Positions 26,761 through 34,922 of a stretch of DNA of 49,035 nucleotides are shown in pieces (position 1 is the stretch's first letter; every line of letters starts with the position of its first letter). Location of the stretch: contig JAHEXP010000006.1 of assembly GCA_023252055.1 (NCBI GenBank), positions 1-49,035 on the forward strand, read 5' to 3'. The DNA is from Coriobacteriia bacterium (lineage in GTDB: Bacteria; Actinomycetota; Coriobacteriia; Anaerosomatales; PALSA-660). A program made the position numbers and the translations under genes. Below the pieces are notes generated by a model that saw only the letters and a list, made by a program, of their open reading frames with translations, was not told where the DNA came from and did no database searches.

Positions 26761-27960
26761 CTACACATCGTCGGGTTCGGTATTGGCCCGGTTCTCTACA
26801 TCCCATTCCTGCATGTCTTCCTCGGCCAGGATGCGACCGTCCTCCGGCAGGAGCTCCCTGGCCCTACGCGAGCTTGGGATGATGCCCTGGGGCCGGACCG
26901 CCATCATCACGACCATGAGAAGGCCGAAGACGAGGAAGCGGTAGTTCGACATGAGGGACTGCATCTCGGCGGGCATCTTCAGGACACCGGCGACCGCGAG
27001 GCCCTGGATGAGGTCCGGCACGCCCTTGATGAGCAGCGCGCCCGCGATGACGCCCTTGATCGACCCCATGCCGCCGATGACGATGATGCAGACGACGAAC
27101 ACGGACTCCATGAACGTGAACGATTCAGGGCTGATGAACTGCTGCACGTAGGCGAAGGTGACGCCTGCGATACCGCCGGACAGCGCGCCCAGCGAGAACG
27201 CCCACAGCTTCTGGGTGCGGATGTTGATGCCGCACGCTTCGGCAGCGACCTCGTTCTCGCGCATCGCGACCCACGCGCGTCCCAGCCGCGAGTCGTCGAG
27301 GCGGCGGATCACGAAGATCGCGCCGAGGACGAGCATGACCACGATGACGTACCAGTACATGTTCGGGCCGAACTGGAAGAACCCGAGCGGCGTCTGGAAC
27401 CGGATGTTGTCCTGGAGCCACTGGGCGCCGAACGGAAGCGCCATGACCTGGTTGCCGTACGGCAGGCCCGAGGCGCCGTTGGAGAGCCCGAACAGGTTGT
27501 TGTTCAGACAGATGCGAACGATCTCCCCGAAGCCCAACGTCACGATGGCGAGGTAGTCGCCGCGCAGGCGCAGGACCGGGAAGCCGAGTGCGACGCCGGT
27601 GAGCGCTCCTGCGAGCGCCGCCGGTATCAACATCAGGAAGTAGGTCGCTCCACCGGTCCAGTGCGATACCGCCTGGCCGATGATCACGCCCGCGTACCCG
27701 CCCATCGCGTAGAACGCGATGTAGCCGAGGTCGAGCAGTCCCGCATACCCGACGACGATGTTGAGGCCCAAGGCCAGCAGCACCCAGATGCCCACGATGA
27801 CGAAGATGCGGACGATGAACTCCCAGCCGGTCGCGGACTGCACGAGGACGGGGACGAGCACGAGCACCGCCGCCAGGATCGAATACGCCACGATCGTCTT
27901 CGGCGGAAGCTTCTTGCGAGTCGGCGTCGGCATCACGGCCGCTGCTTTCGTGTCAGCCAT
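26761..27960 (-). CDS. livM: Branched-chain amino acid ABC transporter permease LivM
   Basis: The 399-aa permease has about nine helices and the LivM motifs GLNIVVGYAGLLDLGYIAFYAMGGY, LRLRGDYLAIVTLGFGEIVR and GGMGSIKGVIAGALL. The cytoplasmic loop VAMRENEVAAEACGIN carries the EAA-like coupling sequence. A charged C-terminal tail (LLPEDGRILAEEDMQEWDVENRANTEPDDV) is longer than usual. The ATG at 27960 begins 2 bases after the livH stop. Confidence 0.95.
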   Translation of the reverse strand: MADTKAAAVMPTPTRKKLPPKTIVAYSILAAVLVLVPVLVQSATGWEFIVRIFVIVGIWVLLALGLNIVVGYAGLLDLGYIAFYAMGGYAGVIIGQAVSHWTGGATYFLMLIPAALAGALTGVALGFPVLRLRGDYLAIVTLGFGEIVRICLNNNLFGLSNGASGLPYGNQVMALPFGAQWLQDNIRFQTPLGFFQFGPNMYWYVIVVMLVLGAIFVIRRLDDSRLGRAWVAMRENEVAAEACGINIRTQKLWAFSLGALSGGIAGVTFAYVQQFISPESFTFMESVFVVCIIVIGGMGSIKGVIAGALLIKGVPDLIQGLAVAGVLKMPAEMQSLMSNYRFLVFGLLMVVMMAVRPQGIIPSSRRARELLPEDGRILAEEDMQEWDVENRANTEPDDV

Positions 27961-27962
27961 GA

Positions 27963-28940
27963 CTACACCTTCTCCGCGACGGCTTCGCCGAGCAGACCGC
28001 CCGGTCGGAAGATCAGGACAAGAACGAGCACGATGAACGCGATGACGTCCTTGTAACCGGTCTCAAGGAAACCGCCCGCCAAGGACTCGACGATGCCGAG
28101 GAGGAAGCCTCCCAGCATCGCGCCGCGCAGGTTGCCGATACCGCCGACGACCGCTGCGGTGAACGACTTGATGCCCGGGATGAAGCCCATGTTGTACTTC
28201 ACCGAGCCGTAGTACATGCCGTTGAAGACGCCGGCGACAGCACCGAGGGCAGGGCCGATGAAGAAGGCCAGCGCGATGACGCTGTTGATGTCGACACCCA
28301 TGAGGCCGGCTGCCTCACGGTCCTGGGAAGTCGCTCGCATCGCACGACCGATGCGCGTGCGGGCGACGAAGGTGTCAAGGAAGAGGAGCAGGAGCAGCGA
28401 CGTCACCACGATGAACACCTGCATGGTGGTGATCTCCACCCCGCCGAACTTGAGCAGCGTGTGCGACGTGACGAAAGCGGTGCCGTCGGCCCGCGAGTAC
28501 GGAAGCTGCTTGCTGCTGACCCACAGGAGGACGGCGTTCTGCAGGAAGATCGAGACGCCGATGGCGGAGATCAGCGGTGCGAGGCGCGGTGCATGCCGCA
28601 GCGGGCGGTACGCGAACCGCTCGATGAGCACACCAAGGAGGCCGACGATCACCGCCGAGATGAGGAACGTGGCGGCCATGAGGGCCACGAAGCCGAGCAT
28701 GCCGCTGTTGAAGAACGTCTGGGCCGGCTTCATGAACGCGAGCGGTCCGGTGGCGACGGCGCCGTCGGACAGGACCTTCAAGACGCCGAGACCGACGTAA
28801 CCGCCGGCCATGAACAACTCGCTGTGCGCGAAGTTGATCATCAGCAGGATGCCGTAGACGAGGGTGTAGCCGAGTGCGACGAGCGCATACAGCCCACCCA
28901 AGGTGATTCCGTTGATGAGCTGTGAGAGGAGGTAACTCAA
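27963..28940 (-). CDS. livH: Branched-chain amino acid ABC transporter permease LivH
   Basis: The partner permease, 325 aa, with LINGITLGGLYALVALGYTLVYGILLMINFAHSELFMAGGY at the start, RATSQDREAAGLMGVDIN (coupling loop) and GGIGNLRGAMLGGFLLGIVES. No ATG precedes the first helix; the start is a TTG at 28940 (MSYLLSQL), 8 bases after GGGAG. The longer track ORF has no family similarity upstream of this. A stem-loop separates it from livJ. Confidence 0.93.
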   Translation of the reverse strand: MSYLLSQLINGITLGGLYALVALGYTLVYGILLMINFAHSELFMAGGYVGLGVLKVLSDGAVATGPLAFMKPAQTFFNSGMLGFVALMAATFLISAVIVGLLGVLIERFAYRPLRHAPRLAPLISAIGVSIFLQNAVLLWVSSKQLPYSRADGTAFVTSHTLLKFGGVEITTMQVFIVVTSLLLLLFLDTFVARTRIGRAMRATSQDREAAGLMGVDINSVIALAFFIGPALGAVAGVFNGMYYGSVKYNMGFIPGIKSFTAAVVGGIGNLRGAMLGGFLLGIVESLAGGFLETGYKDVIAFIVLVLVLIFRPGGLLGEAVAEKV

Positions 28941-29020
28941 GGTGAACGCTCCCGGTCGACTGGGGGCCGCGCGACGGCGAAGTGGCGGGACCCGGCGGGT
29001 CGCACGATGTGGGCAGCGGC

Positions 29021-29049
29021 CCGGGCGGACGCTTTGCGCGTCCGCCCGG
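29021..29049 (-). terminator. Stem-loop between livJ and livH
   Basis: A perfect 12-bp stem (CCGGGCGGACGC / GCGTCCGCCCGG, 5-base loop) lies 54 bases past the livJ stop and 80 bases before livH, with no U-tract. Hairpins here commonly raise binding-protein mRNA over permease mRNA; that function is inferred. Confidence 0.55.
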
Positions 29050-29102
29050 ACCTTGCTCATACCCTGACTAGGCAGGGTGGATTCGTGCTGTACAGCGGAT
29101 CC

Positions 29103-30314
29103 CTACTTGGAGACGGGAGCCCAAGCGCCATCGGCACCGACGGTGTAGACGGTGATCGCCTTGTTCGTGGTGTCGCCGTGGGCATCGAAGGAAACGGTGC
29201 CGGAAACGCCCTCGAAGTTGGTCTTCGCCACAGCGGCGATGATGGCCTTCTTGCCCTCGGTGGTCGTGACCTTGTCCGCACCCATGGACTTGGCGACCGA
29301 GACGATGGCCTTGATGATCGCGTTGGCGGCGTCGAAGGAGTACGCGTCGTACGCGGCGATCTCATCGCTGGGGTACGCGGCCTTGTAGGCGGCGATAAAG
29401 TCCTGGCCCTTGGGCATCTGAGCGGTGGGGAGGCCGACGGACGTCGCGAGGTCGCCCTTGGCGATCGCGGCACCGGCGAGCTTGATGTACTCGGGGTCGA
29501 ACAGACCGTCGCCGCCCATGAGCGGGACGTTCACGCCACCCTCCTTGAGCTGCTTGGAGAGCAGAGCGCCGGAGTTGTAGATACCGCCGTAGTAGACGAT
29601 ATCGATGCCGGCGGCCTTGATCTTGGTGACGAGGGACTTGAAGTCGGTGTCCTTGTCGGAGGTCTTCTCGCGACCGGCAACCGCGCCGCCGTCAGCGGCG
29701 AACTGCTTGCCCCACTCGTCGGCAAGGCCGACGCCGTACGGGGTCGAGTCGTCGACCACGAAAGCCTTCTTGAAGCCACCGGTCTTGAACGCGTAGTCCG
29801 CGCCGGCCGGGCCCTGGACCGCGTCGTTGGCGCAGACGCGGAAGTAGTTCGTCATGCCCATCTGGGTGAGGTCGACGGCGGTGTTGGCCGGCGAGACCTG
29901 CACGATGTTGGCCTGGTTGTAGATCTTGACCGCGACGCGGGTGACGCCGGAGTTCAGGTGACCCATGACGCCGACGAGGGTCGGGTTCGACGCGAACTGG
30001 GTCGCGACGTTGCCGCCGGTGGTCGGATCGCCCTTGTCGTCGCCCTCAACGCTGGCGATCGTCAGGCCGAGATCCTTGACTTCCTGCGAAGCGTTGGCCT
30101 GCGTGATGGCGAGGTTCGCACCACGGACCATGCCCTTACCAAGAGCGACTGCACCGTCGGTCAGCGGAGCGCCGATACCGATGGTGACCTTGACGGCGCC
30201 CGTGGCGCCGCCACCTGCTGAAGAACCACTCCCGCCGCAACCTGTGACGACCAGCGCCACAGCGGCGAGGAGGGCCACGATGGCCATATACTTCCTAGCC
30301 TTGCCCATTGTCAT
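29103..30314 (-). CDS. livJ: Branched-chain amino acid ABC transporter substrate-binding lipoprotein
   Basis: The 403-aa extracellular receptor of the LIV importer. It has a signal peptide with a lipobox ending VVTGC (Cys about 25), then a Peripla_BP_6 fold: VTIGIGAPLTDGAVALGKGMVRGANLAITQAN, VVGVMGHLNSGVTRVAVKIYNQANIVQVSPANT and KAFVVDDSTPYGVGLADEWGKQF. The second half is Ala/Lys rich. The start is the ATG at 30314 (MTMGKARK), 6 bases after GGAGG. The ligand could be another amino acid; the family often has broad specificity. Confidence 0.93.
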   Translation of the reverse strand: MTMGKARKYMAIVALLAAVALVVTGCGGSGSSAGGGATGAVKVTIGIGAPLTDGAVALGKGMVRGANLAITQANASQEVKDLGLTIASVEGDDKGDPTTGGNVATQFASNPTLVGVMGHLNSGVTRVAVKIYNQANIVQVSPANTAVDLTQMGMTNYFRVCANDAVQGPAGADYAFKTGGFKKAFVVDDSTPYGVGLADEWGKQFAADGGAVAGREKTSDKDTDFKSLVTKIKAAGIDIVYYGGIYNSGALLSKQLKEGGVNVPLMGGDGLFDPEYIKLAGAAIAKGDLATSVGLPTAQMPKGQDFIAAYKAAYPSDEIAAYDAYSFDAANAIIKAIVSVAKSMGADKVTTTEGKKAIIAAVAKTNFEGVSGTVSFDAHGDTTNKAITVYTVGADGAWAPVSK

Positions 30315-30398
30315 CCCTTTCCTCCGACTCGACTGCCTGATCATCTGGCCGGGGTATGCGTGACTCTCCCTGAATACTCCCGGCCTCAGGATTACGAG

Positions 30399-30428
30399 AG
30401 TGTAACAGAGCGGTACATGCGCAAACAA
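30399..30428 (-). promoter_or_regulatory. Probable promoter of the liv operon
   Basis: On the minus strand TTGTTT (30423-30428) is followed after 18 bases by TACACT (30399-30404). The region is unusually AT-rich for this sequence and lies 85 bases before the livJ start in the 195-base gap after the Rrf2 gene. Confidence 0.4.
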
Positions 30429-30509
30429 CACGGATGAGGTGGGGTTCGCCCCCGCCGAAACCACGCATTTCCTGCATGTTTCGTCCCCGCGGACATCGCG
30501 GATCGCCGT

Positions 30510-30926
30510 CTATATGTAGTAGATCGCTTCCCGGCTCGCGTCGAGGCGGTCCTGACGGGACGCGAGGTCCGCCAAAGTGACGGAAGCGAGCAGGCCGTCG
30601 AGCGAACGGGCGACGTCCGCCCACATGTCGGAAACGACGGTGCCACTCGTGCGCGGGACGTCCATGGCCGAACCCTCGAGCGCCTGGACGACATCCGCCA
30701 CCGAGACCGAGCCTGCGGGCCGAGCCAGCGTGCAGCCTCCGCCAGCGCCCCGGCGGCAATCGAGCAGACCCCCTTGGGCCAGCGCGGTGAACTGCTGCTC
30801 GAGGAACCGGCGCGGCAGCGACAGGGAGTCCGCGAGCTCGCCGGCGGCCACAGCCGTGCCGGGGGGGCGCTGCGCCAGCGCCACGAGCCCGCGAAGCGCG
30901 TAGTCCAGCCGCTGGGAGACCCTCAT
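30510..30926 (-). CDS. Rrf2-family transcriptional regulator (CymR/IscR-like)
   Basis: The 138-aa protein has the Rrf2 winged helix: MRVSQRLDYALRGLVALAQRPPGTAVAAGELADSLSLPRRFLEQQFTALAQGGLLDCRRGAGGGCTLARPAGSVSVADVVQALEG. There are two cysteines (CRRGAGGGC), not the three-Cys Fe-S pattern of IscR, so it is closer to CymR or another cluster-free Rrf2. Its ATG overlaps the cysK stop (ATGA). In Bacillus subtilis CymR uses CysK as partner to sense cysteine supply; the coupling here suggests, but does not prove, a similar link. Confidence 0.88.
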   Translation of the reverse strand: MRVSQRLDYALRGLVALAQRPPGTAVAAGELADSLSLPRRFLEQQFTALAQGGLLDCRRGAGGGCTLARPAGSVSVADVVQALEGSAMDVPRTSGTVVSDMWADVARSLDGLLASVTLADLASRQDRLDASREAIYYI

Positions 30927-31882
30927 TGCCCGTAGCCTTCCCACAGCGGCGTCGAGAGGTAGCGCTCGCCGGTGGACGGCGCGACGGTCACGATCGCCTT
31001 GCCGGCCGCCTCGGGACGCGCGGCCAGCCGGAGTGCGGCCACAAGGTTCGCGCCGGACGAGATGCCGACGAAGATGCCCTCCTCAGCGGCCAGGCGCCGC
31101 GCTGCCGCGATGGCGGTGGGCGCGTCGACGCGCTCGACGCCGTCGAGTACGGAGAGATCGAGCGTCTTCGGGATGAAGTTCGCACCGATGCCCTGGATCC
31201 CGTGGGGCCCCGGGGTGAGGGGCTCACCCGCCAAAGCCTGGCCGATGATCGGAGACTCGGCTGGCTCGACGGCGATGGCGAGCGCGCCGGGCCGGATCTC
31301 TTTCAGGAATCGGCCGCCGCCGCTGATCGTCCCGCCGGTCCCCACTCCCGCGACGAACGCGAAGAGCTGCTCGTCGCCCAGCGCGGCATGGATCTCCGGG
31401 CCCGTCGTCGCGAAGTGGACCGCCGGGTTCGCCGGGTTGTCGAACTGCCCGGGCACAAAGGCGTCCGGGATCGTCGCCGCAATCTCGTCGGCCTTCGCGA
31501 CCGCGCCCTTCATGCCGAGCGCCCTGTCGGTCAGCACGAGCTCCGCCCCGAACGCCGCGAGAAGCTTGCGACGCTCCACCGACATCGACTCGGGCATCGT
31601 CAGGATGACCCGGTACCCGCGCGTGGCGCCGACGAGCGCCAAGGCGATACCGGTGTTGCCGCTGGTGGGCTCGACGATCACCGACTTCCCGCGCGTGATG
31701 AGGCCACGCTGCTCGGCGTCGTCGATCATCGCCTTGCCGATGCGGTCCTTGACGGAGCCGCCCGGGTTGCGCGACTCGAGCTTGATGTAGATCCGGCCCG
31801 GCAGGCCCTCGCCAAGATGGTCGAGGCGGACGAGATGCGTGCCGCCGATGGTGTCGAGAACGTTCGGAATGGGTGTGCTCAT
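30923..31882 (-). CDS. cysK: Cysteine synthase (O-acetylserine sulfhydrylase) A
   Basis: This PLP enzyme makes cysteine from O-acetylserine and sulfide. The 319-aa protein has the PLP lysine in KLESRNPGGSVKDRIG, the substrate loop EPTSGNTGIALA, the phosphate loop VAGVGTGGTISGGG and the C-terminal GISSGANLVAAL. The ATG at 31882 has a perfect GGAGG 7 bases upstream. It heads the unit cysK-rrf2 and diverges from a small membrane-protein gene. Confidence 0.96.
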   Translation of the reverse strand: MSTPIPNVLDTIGGTHLVRLDHLGEGLPGRIYIKLESRNPGGSVKDRIGKAMIDDAEQRGLITRGKSVIVEPTSGNTGIALALVGATRGYRVILTMPESMSVERRKLLAAFGAELVLTDRALGMKGAVAKADEIAATIPDAFVPGQFDNPANPAVHFATTGPEIHAALGDEQLFAFVAGVGTGGTISGGGRFLKEIRPGALAIAVEPAESPIIGQALAGEPLTPGPHGIQGIGANFIPKTLDLSVLDGVERVDAPTAIAAARRLAAEEGIFVGISSGANLVAALRLAARPEAAGKAIVTVAPSTGERYLSTPLWEGYGQ

Positions 31883-32047
31883 GGGTGGACCTCCGTGGTG
31901 CCGCTTCGGGGCCGCGCACGCCGGCCATGGCAGGAGTCTACCCTCGCGTGGCACCGGATTCACGCACTATTAGCATGCGCTTCATGCGATTCGCAGTTGC
32001 ACGGTGCGATACGGTACGCTGCATCGGTCGGAAGAAGGGGTTGCAGC

Positions 32048-32323
32048 GTGAACCTGTGGTTCTGGGGGTGGCTCATAGCGGCGGTCGCGATCGCTCTCGT
32101 CAGCGCGGTCATGCGCGACCGCGCCTCGGCGCCCTTCGCACTCGGTGCTGGTGTCGCAGCGGCCATGGATGCCGCGGGGCTCACCCCGTCCGCACAGTGG
32201 ATCGCCTTCGTGGGCGTCTCGGCTGCGGTCTTCATCGTGTTCAACCAAAGGCGCCACCGACGCCGTCACGATCGCCGCGGCCTCGGCCGTCACGGTGAGA
32301 GGCCCCCGCTCGACGAGTCGTGA
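32048..32323 (+). CDS. Small membrane protein of unknown function
   Basis: A 91-aa product with two or three helices (LWFWGWLIAAVAIALVSAVM, PFALGAGVAAAMDAAGL, WIAFVGVSAAVFIVF) and a basic Arg/His-rich tail (NQRRHRRRHDRRGLGRHGERPP). The start is GTG at 32048, 7 bases after AAGGGG. The overall plan recalls the membrane part of NfeD-like proteins, but there is no OB domain and I do not assign a family. It is hidden inside a long antisense track ORF. Confidence 0.6.
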   Translation: MNLWFWGWLIAAVAIALVSAVMRDRASAPFALGAGVAAAMDAAGLTPSAQWIAFVGVSAAVFIVFNQRRHRRRHDRRGLGRHGERPPLDES

Positions 32324-32390
32324 CGCGATGTCGGCGCGGGCCGGGCGATCGCACGTGCTAGGTGCGCGCTCGCCGAGCCGCCCGGACGCT

Positions 32391-33056
32391 CTATCCCAGC
32401 GTCACGAACACCTCGCCGCCGCGAACGGCCACCGCGTACGTCTTCACGTCGGCGTTCGGGTGATCGGTCGTGCCGTCGCGCACGTCGTATCGCCAGCCGT
32501 GCCACGGACACATCAACGCGTAGCCGTCGAGGTAACCGTCCGCCAGCGGCGCGAAGGCGTGACGGCATACGTTCGACAGCGCGAAGAAGCGGCCGCCCAC
32601 ACGTGCGAGCGCAATGTCGCGCTTCCCGAGTTTCAGATGGCGGACCTCGCCGTCGCGCATGTCGCTCTCGGCCGCAACGCGAACGTCGACCGGGCCCTCG
32701 GGTGCCTCGACGACGCCGTGGAGGCTCGACCCGTCCTCGATGTCGGTGCGGATGAAGAGCCCGCACCAGCACTTCCGCATCGCTGCGAACTGCTCGACAT
32801 TGACCGCGATGCAGGGACACACGATCGCTGCATCCTGCTTCGGATCACCGGTGCGGAGGCGACACGGGCAGTAGATATCGCCGGTCTCGTCGAGGATCCC
32901 GATCTCCGCCTCGAGCGTCTCCGTGACGAACGCTTCATCGGTGTTGAACTTGTAGCCGAGCCGCTCGACGTACGGCGTCATGAACGTCTTCAGGTCGCCG
33001 ATCGTCACGTCCGGCCCGAAGCGGCGGCGGACCGGTTCCGGTTCGCCCACGGTCAC
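32391..33056 (-). CDS. Ferredoxin:thioredoxin reductase catalytic domain fused to a Rieske [2Fe-2S] domain
   Basis: The 221-aa protein joins two redox modules. Residues 1-105 match the catalytic (beta) subunit of ferredoxin:thioredoxin reductase, with CPC (63-65), CPC (80-82) and CWC (96-98): the six-cysteine CPC/CPC/CxC signature that holds a [4Fe-4S] cluster beside the active disulfide, although the spacings (14 and 13) differ from the plant pattern (16 and 8). Residues about 115-221 form a Rieske ferredoxin with C164-x-H166 and C183-x2-H186 (CRH and CPWH). No variable (alpha) FTR subunit is seen. Its ATG overlaps the glutaredoxin stop, so that protein is the likely partner or substrate. 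Confidence 0.88.
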   Translation of the reverse strand: MTVGEPEPVRRRFGPDVTIGDLKTFMTPYVERLGYKFNTDEAFVTETLEAEIGILDETGDIYCPCRLRTGDPKQDAAIVCPCIAVNVEQFAAMRKCWCGLFIRTDIEDGSSLHGVVEAPEGPVDVRVAAESDMRDGEVRHLKLGKRDIALARVGGRFFALSNVCRHAFAPLADGYLDGYALMCPWHGWRYDVRDGTTDHPNADVKTYAVAVRGGEVFVTLG

Positions 33057-33301
33057 AGTCCAGCCAAACGGGAGATGCCCGCCTTGTCGAAGCCGACGAC
33101 GACGTCGTCTCCGGCGACGATGACCGGGAACGACGTACCGCCCGAGAGGCGCTTGACCTCTTCGATCGCGTCGGTGCGCTCCTGCCCGGTGAGCTTGTCG
33201 ACCTCGAGGACGTCGTAAGCCACGCCGCTATCGTCGAGGAACTTGCGCGCCTGGTGGCAGTACGGGCAGGTGGAGAGTGCGAACACCTTGATCGCTGGCA
33301 T
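33053..33301 (-). CDS. Glutaredoxin/NrdH-like redoxin
   Basis: An 82-aa thioredoxin-fold protein with active site STCPYCHQARKFLDDSG (CPYC, the glutaredoxin dithiol) and GGTSFPVIVAGDDVVVGFDKAGISRL (cis-Pro TSFPVI and the GF/GG glutathione- or redoxin-site). The longer track ORF lacks similarity upstream. ATG 33301 has GGGAG 7 bases ahead. Its stop overlaps the start of the FTR-Rieske gene, which suggests that the reductase acts on it. Confidence 0.92.
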   Translation of the reverse strand: MPAIKVFALSTCPYCHQARKFLDDSGVAYDVLEVDKLTGQERTDAIEEVKRLSGGTSFPVIVAGDDVVVGFDKAGISRLAGL

Positions 33302-33416
33302 GCTGCGGCTCCCGTTCATCGTGGTCGCTGTCGTGTGCGGGCGGGACGCCGTCTCACCGTCCCGCTGTGGTGTATGTTCCCAGGGACGGTGGCGCCGGGT
33401 CCAGGAACCGGGAGCG

Positions 33417-34007
33417 ATGACAAAGATCAGCGCGAAGAGGAGTTCGGCGGCCGCTGTGCCGGCCCGTCCCGCGGCGGTGCCGGGTGCTGCAGCTGCGCCG
33501 GTCAGAAGCGGTCCTCCTGCCCCCGTCCTCACCGCGGTCCTTGTCGTCTTCGTGCTGGTGGTGGGACTCGGCGGTTGGCTGCTGTACGGCGCGCTGAACC
33601 GCCCGCTGGCCACTCCGGCCGACCCGGCTCAGCTGAGGGCCCTGGACGCCCGCCTCCTCGAGATCGAGAACGCCGCGCGTCCCATCGCGACCCAGTTCAC
33701 CTCCGAGACGGCGACGTCGGCGATCGACATCGGCGCCTATCGCGCGCGGGCCGCCGCACTCCGGGATCTCGTCGATTCGACGAACGATCTAGCGGCCACC
33801 AGCCCGGATGCCCTTGAGATCCGCGACCTGATCCTCACGGGCGGGTCGCAGATCGCAGCGGGCATCGCGGACGCTCTCGATGCGGCGGCCAGCGACCAAG
33901 CCTCCGCCACACTGACCGCCGCGACCCGCGTCGACGAGGGACTGTCGAATCTCGCGGCGGCGCGGGCGAAACTCGACCTGCTTCTGGGCCGGACCAAGCC
34001 CGCATAG
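33417..34007 (+). CDS. Membrane-anchored protein of unknown function
   Basis: The 196-aa protein has an Ala/Pro-rich cytoplasmic N-terminus, one helix (VLTAVLVVFVLVVGLGGWLLYGAL, about 38-61) and an outer helical domain rich in Ala, Asp and Arg (LRALDARLLEIENAARPIATQFTSETATSAIDIGAYRARAAALRDLVDSTNDLAA...) that looks like a four-helix bundle or coiled coil, as in sensor or cache-less chemoreceptor ectodomains. No catalytic motif is visible. It starts at ATG 33417 after AGGAAC/GGGAG. It may form a unit with the PIG-L gene 56 bases downstream. Confidence 0.65.
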   Translation: MTKISAKRSSAAAVPARPAAVPGAAAAPVRSGPPAPVLTAVLVVFVLVVGLGGWLLYGALNRPLATPADPAQLRALDARLLEIENAARPIATQFTSETATSAIDIGAYRARAAALRDLVDSTNDLAATSPDALEIRDLILTGGSQIAAGIADALDAAASDQASATLTAATRVDEGLSNLAAARAKLDLLLGRTKPA

Positions 34008-34048
34008 CCGCGCCGTGCCCGCAGCGCCCCACGCCCTTCCGCCCCGGG

Positions 34049-34056
34049 TATAGACT
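34049..34056 (+). promoter_or_regulatory. -10 element directly before a probable leaderless start
   Basis: TATAGACT contains TAGACT (34051-34056), which places transcript initiation at or next to the ATG at 34064. No Shine-Dalgarno sequence lies between them. Confidence 0.45.
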
Positions 34057-34063
34057 CTCGACC

Positions 34064-34888
34064 ATGCGAAGAAGGCGGCGCGTCCTGTATATCGTCCTGT
34101 GGATCCTCACTATCGCGGTGGTCGCGGTGGTGGGCCTTCGACTGCTCACGCCTCGCGCGGTCGCTCCGGCGCGCGTCGCGGACCCGGCCGCCGCCAAGGC
34201 CGCCGGAGAAGCGGTCCTCGCCTCTCACGATGCGACGACACTGATCGTGGTCGCGCATCCCGATGACATCGAGTGGTGGGCCGGCGGCACGGCGGCTCTG
34301 CTCGCCCAACGCGGACGCGTCGTCCTCGTCGTCGGGACGTCCGGCGAGCGCGGCGACGGCGGGCTCGTGCCGGGCCTCGGAGCGGTCCGCGAACGCCTGC
34401 AGCGCGAGGGCGGCGCCGTCCTCGGCTACTCGGAGGTCATCTTCCTTCAGCATCCCGACGGCGGGCTCGGGCAGGCGACCGCGTTCCCATCGGAGGTCGC
34501 GAGCGCGATCGCCGCGGCTCGACCCGCGCGGATCATCACGTTCGATGTGGCCAAGGAGGCCGCAGGCTACCACCACGTCGACCACGAGGCCGCAGGGCGC
34601 GTCACCGCCGCAGCCGCGGAGGCGGTCGGCGGAGTGGAACTGCTCCTGATGCACACGAGCGCACCCGACACGATCATCGACTACGCGTCGGTCAAAGATG
34701 AGAAGGCCCGGGCGTTCGCGATCCTCACCAGTTATCACGACCTCACGCCGGTCGTCGGGCCGCTGAGTAACTGGTTCGGCTCGCTGGTGGGCGGACGAAC
34801 GATCACGTACGGCTCGAAGGCCTCGTACCCCGAGGTGGGTATCGAATACGGCGAGGTCTTCCGCCGCGTCGTCATCCCCGCGAAGTGA
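34064..34888 (+). CDS. Membrane-anchored PIG-L/LmbE family deacetylase
   Basis: The 274-aa protein has an Arg-rich start, one helix (VLYIVLWILTIAVVAVVGLRLL, about 7-28) and a PIG-L fold. The zinc motif AHPDDIEWWAGG and the second motif HHVDHEAAGRV are seen, as in N-acetylglucosaminyl-phosphatidylinositol and mycothiol-pathway deacetylases. The membrane anchor suggests a surface or membrane-lipid-linked sugar substrate, or simple anchoring of a cytoplasmic enzyme; orientation is unclear. It lacks a ribosome-binding site and may be leaderless. Confidence 0.85.
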   Translation: MRRRRRVLYIVLWILTIAVVAVVGLRLLTPRAVAPARVADPAAAKAAGEAVLASHDATTLIVVAHPDDIEWWAGGTAALLAQRGRVVLVVGTSGERGDGGLVPGLGAVRERLQREGGAVLGYSEVIFLQHPDGGLGQATAFPSEVASAIAAARPARIITFDVAKEAAGYHHVDHEAAGRVTAAAAEAVGGVELLLMHTSAPDTIIDYASVKDEKARAFAILTSYHDLTPVVGPLSNWFGSLVGGRTITYGSKASYPEVGIEYGEVFRRVVIPAK

Positions 34889-34922
34889 AGGCATCAGGTA
34901 CCCGACGGAAGGTTGCTCCACG

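Noticed and set aside
29050-29066. A further copy of the tad dyad (GCTCATACCCTGACTAGG)
   Set aside because: Only one half-site resembles TCATACC; the second half does not match, and it lies inside the liv operon.
29007-30221. 404-aa plus ORF opposite livJ
   Set aside because: Val/Asp/Arg-rich antisense frame of the binding protein; no motif.
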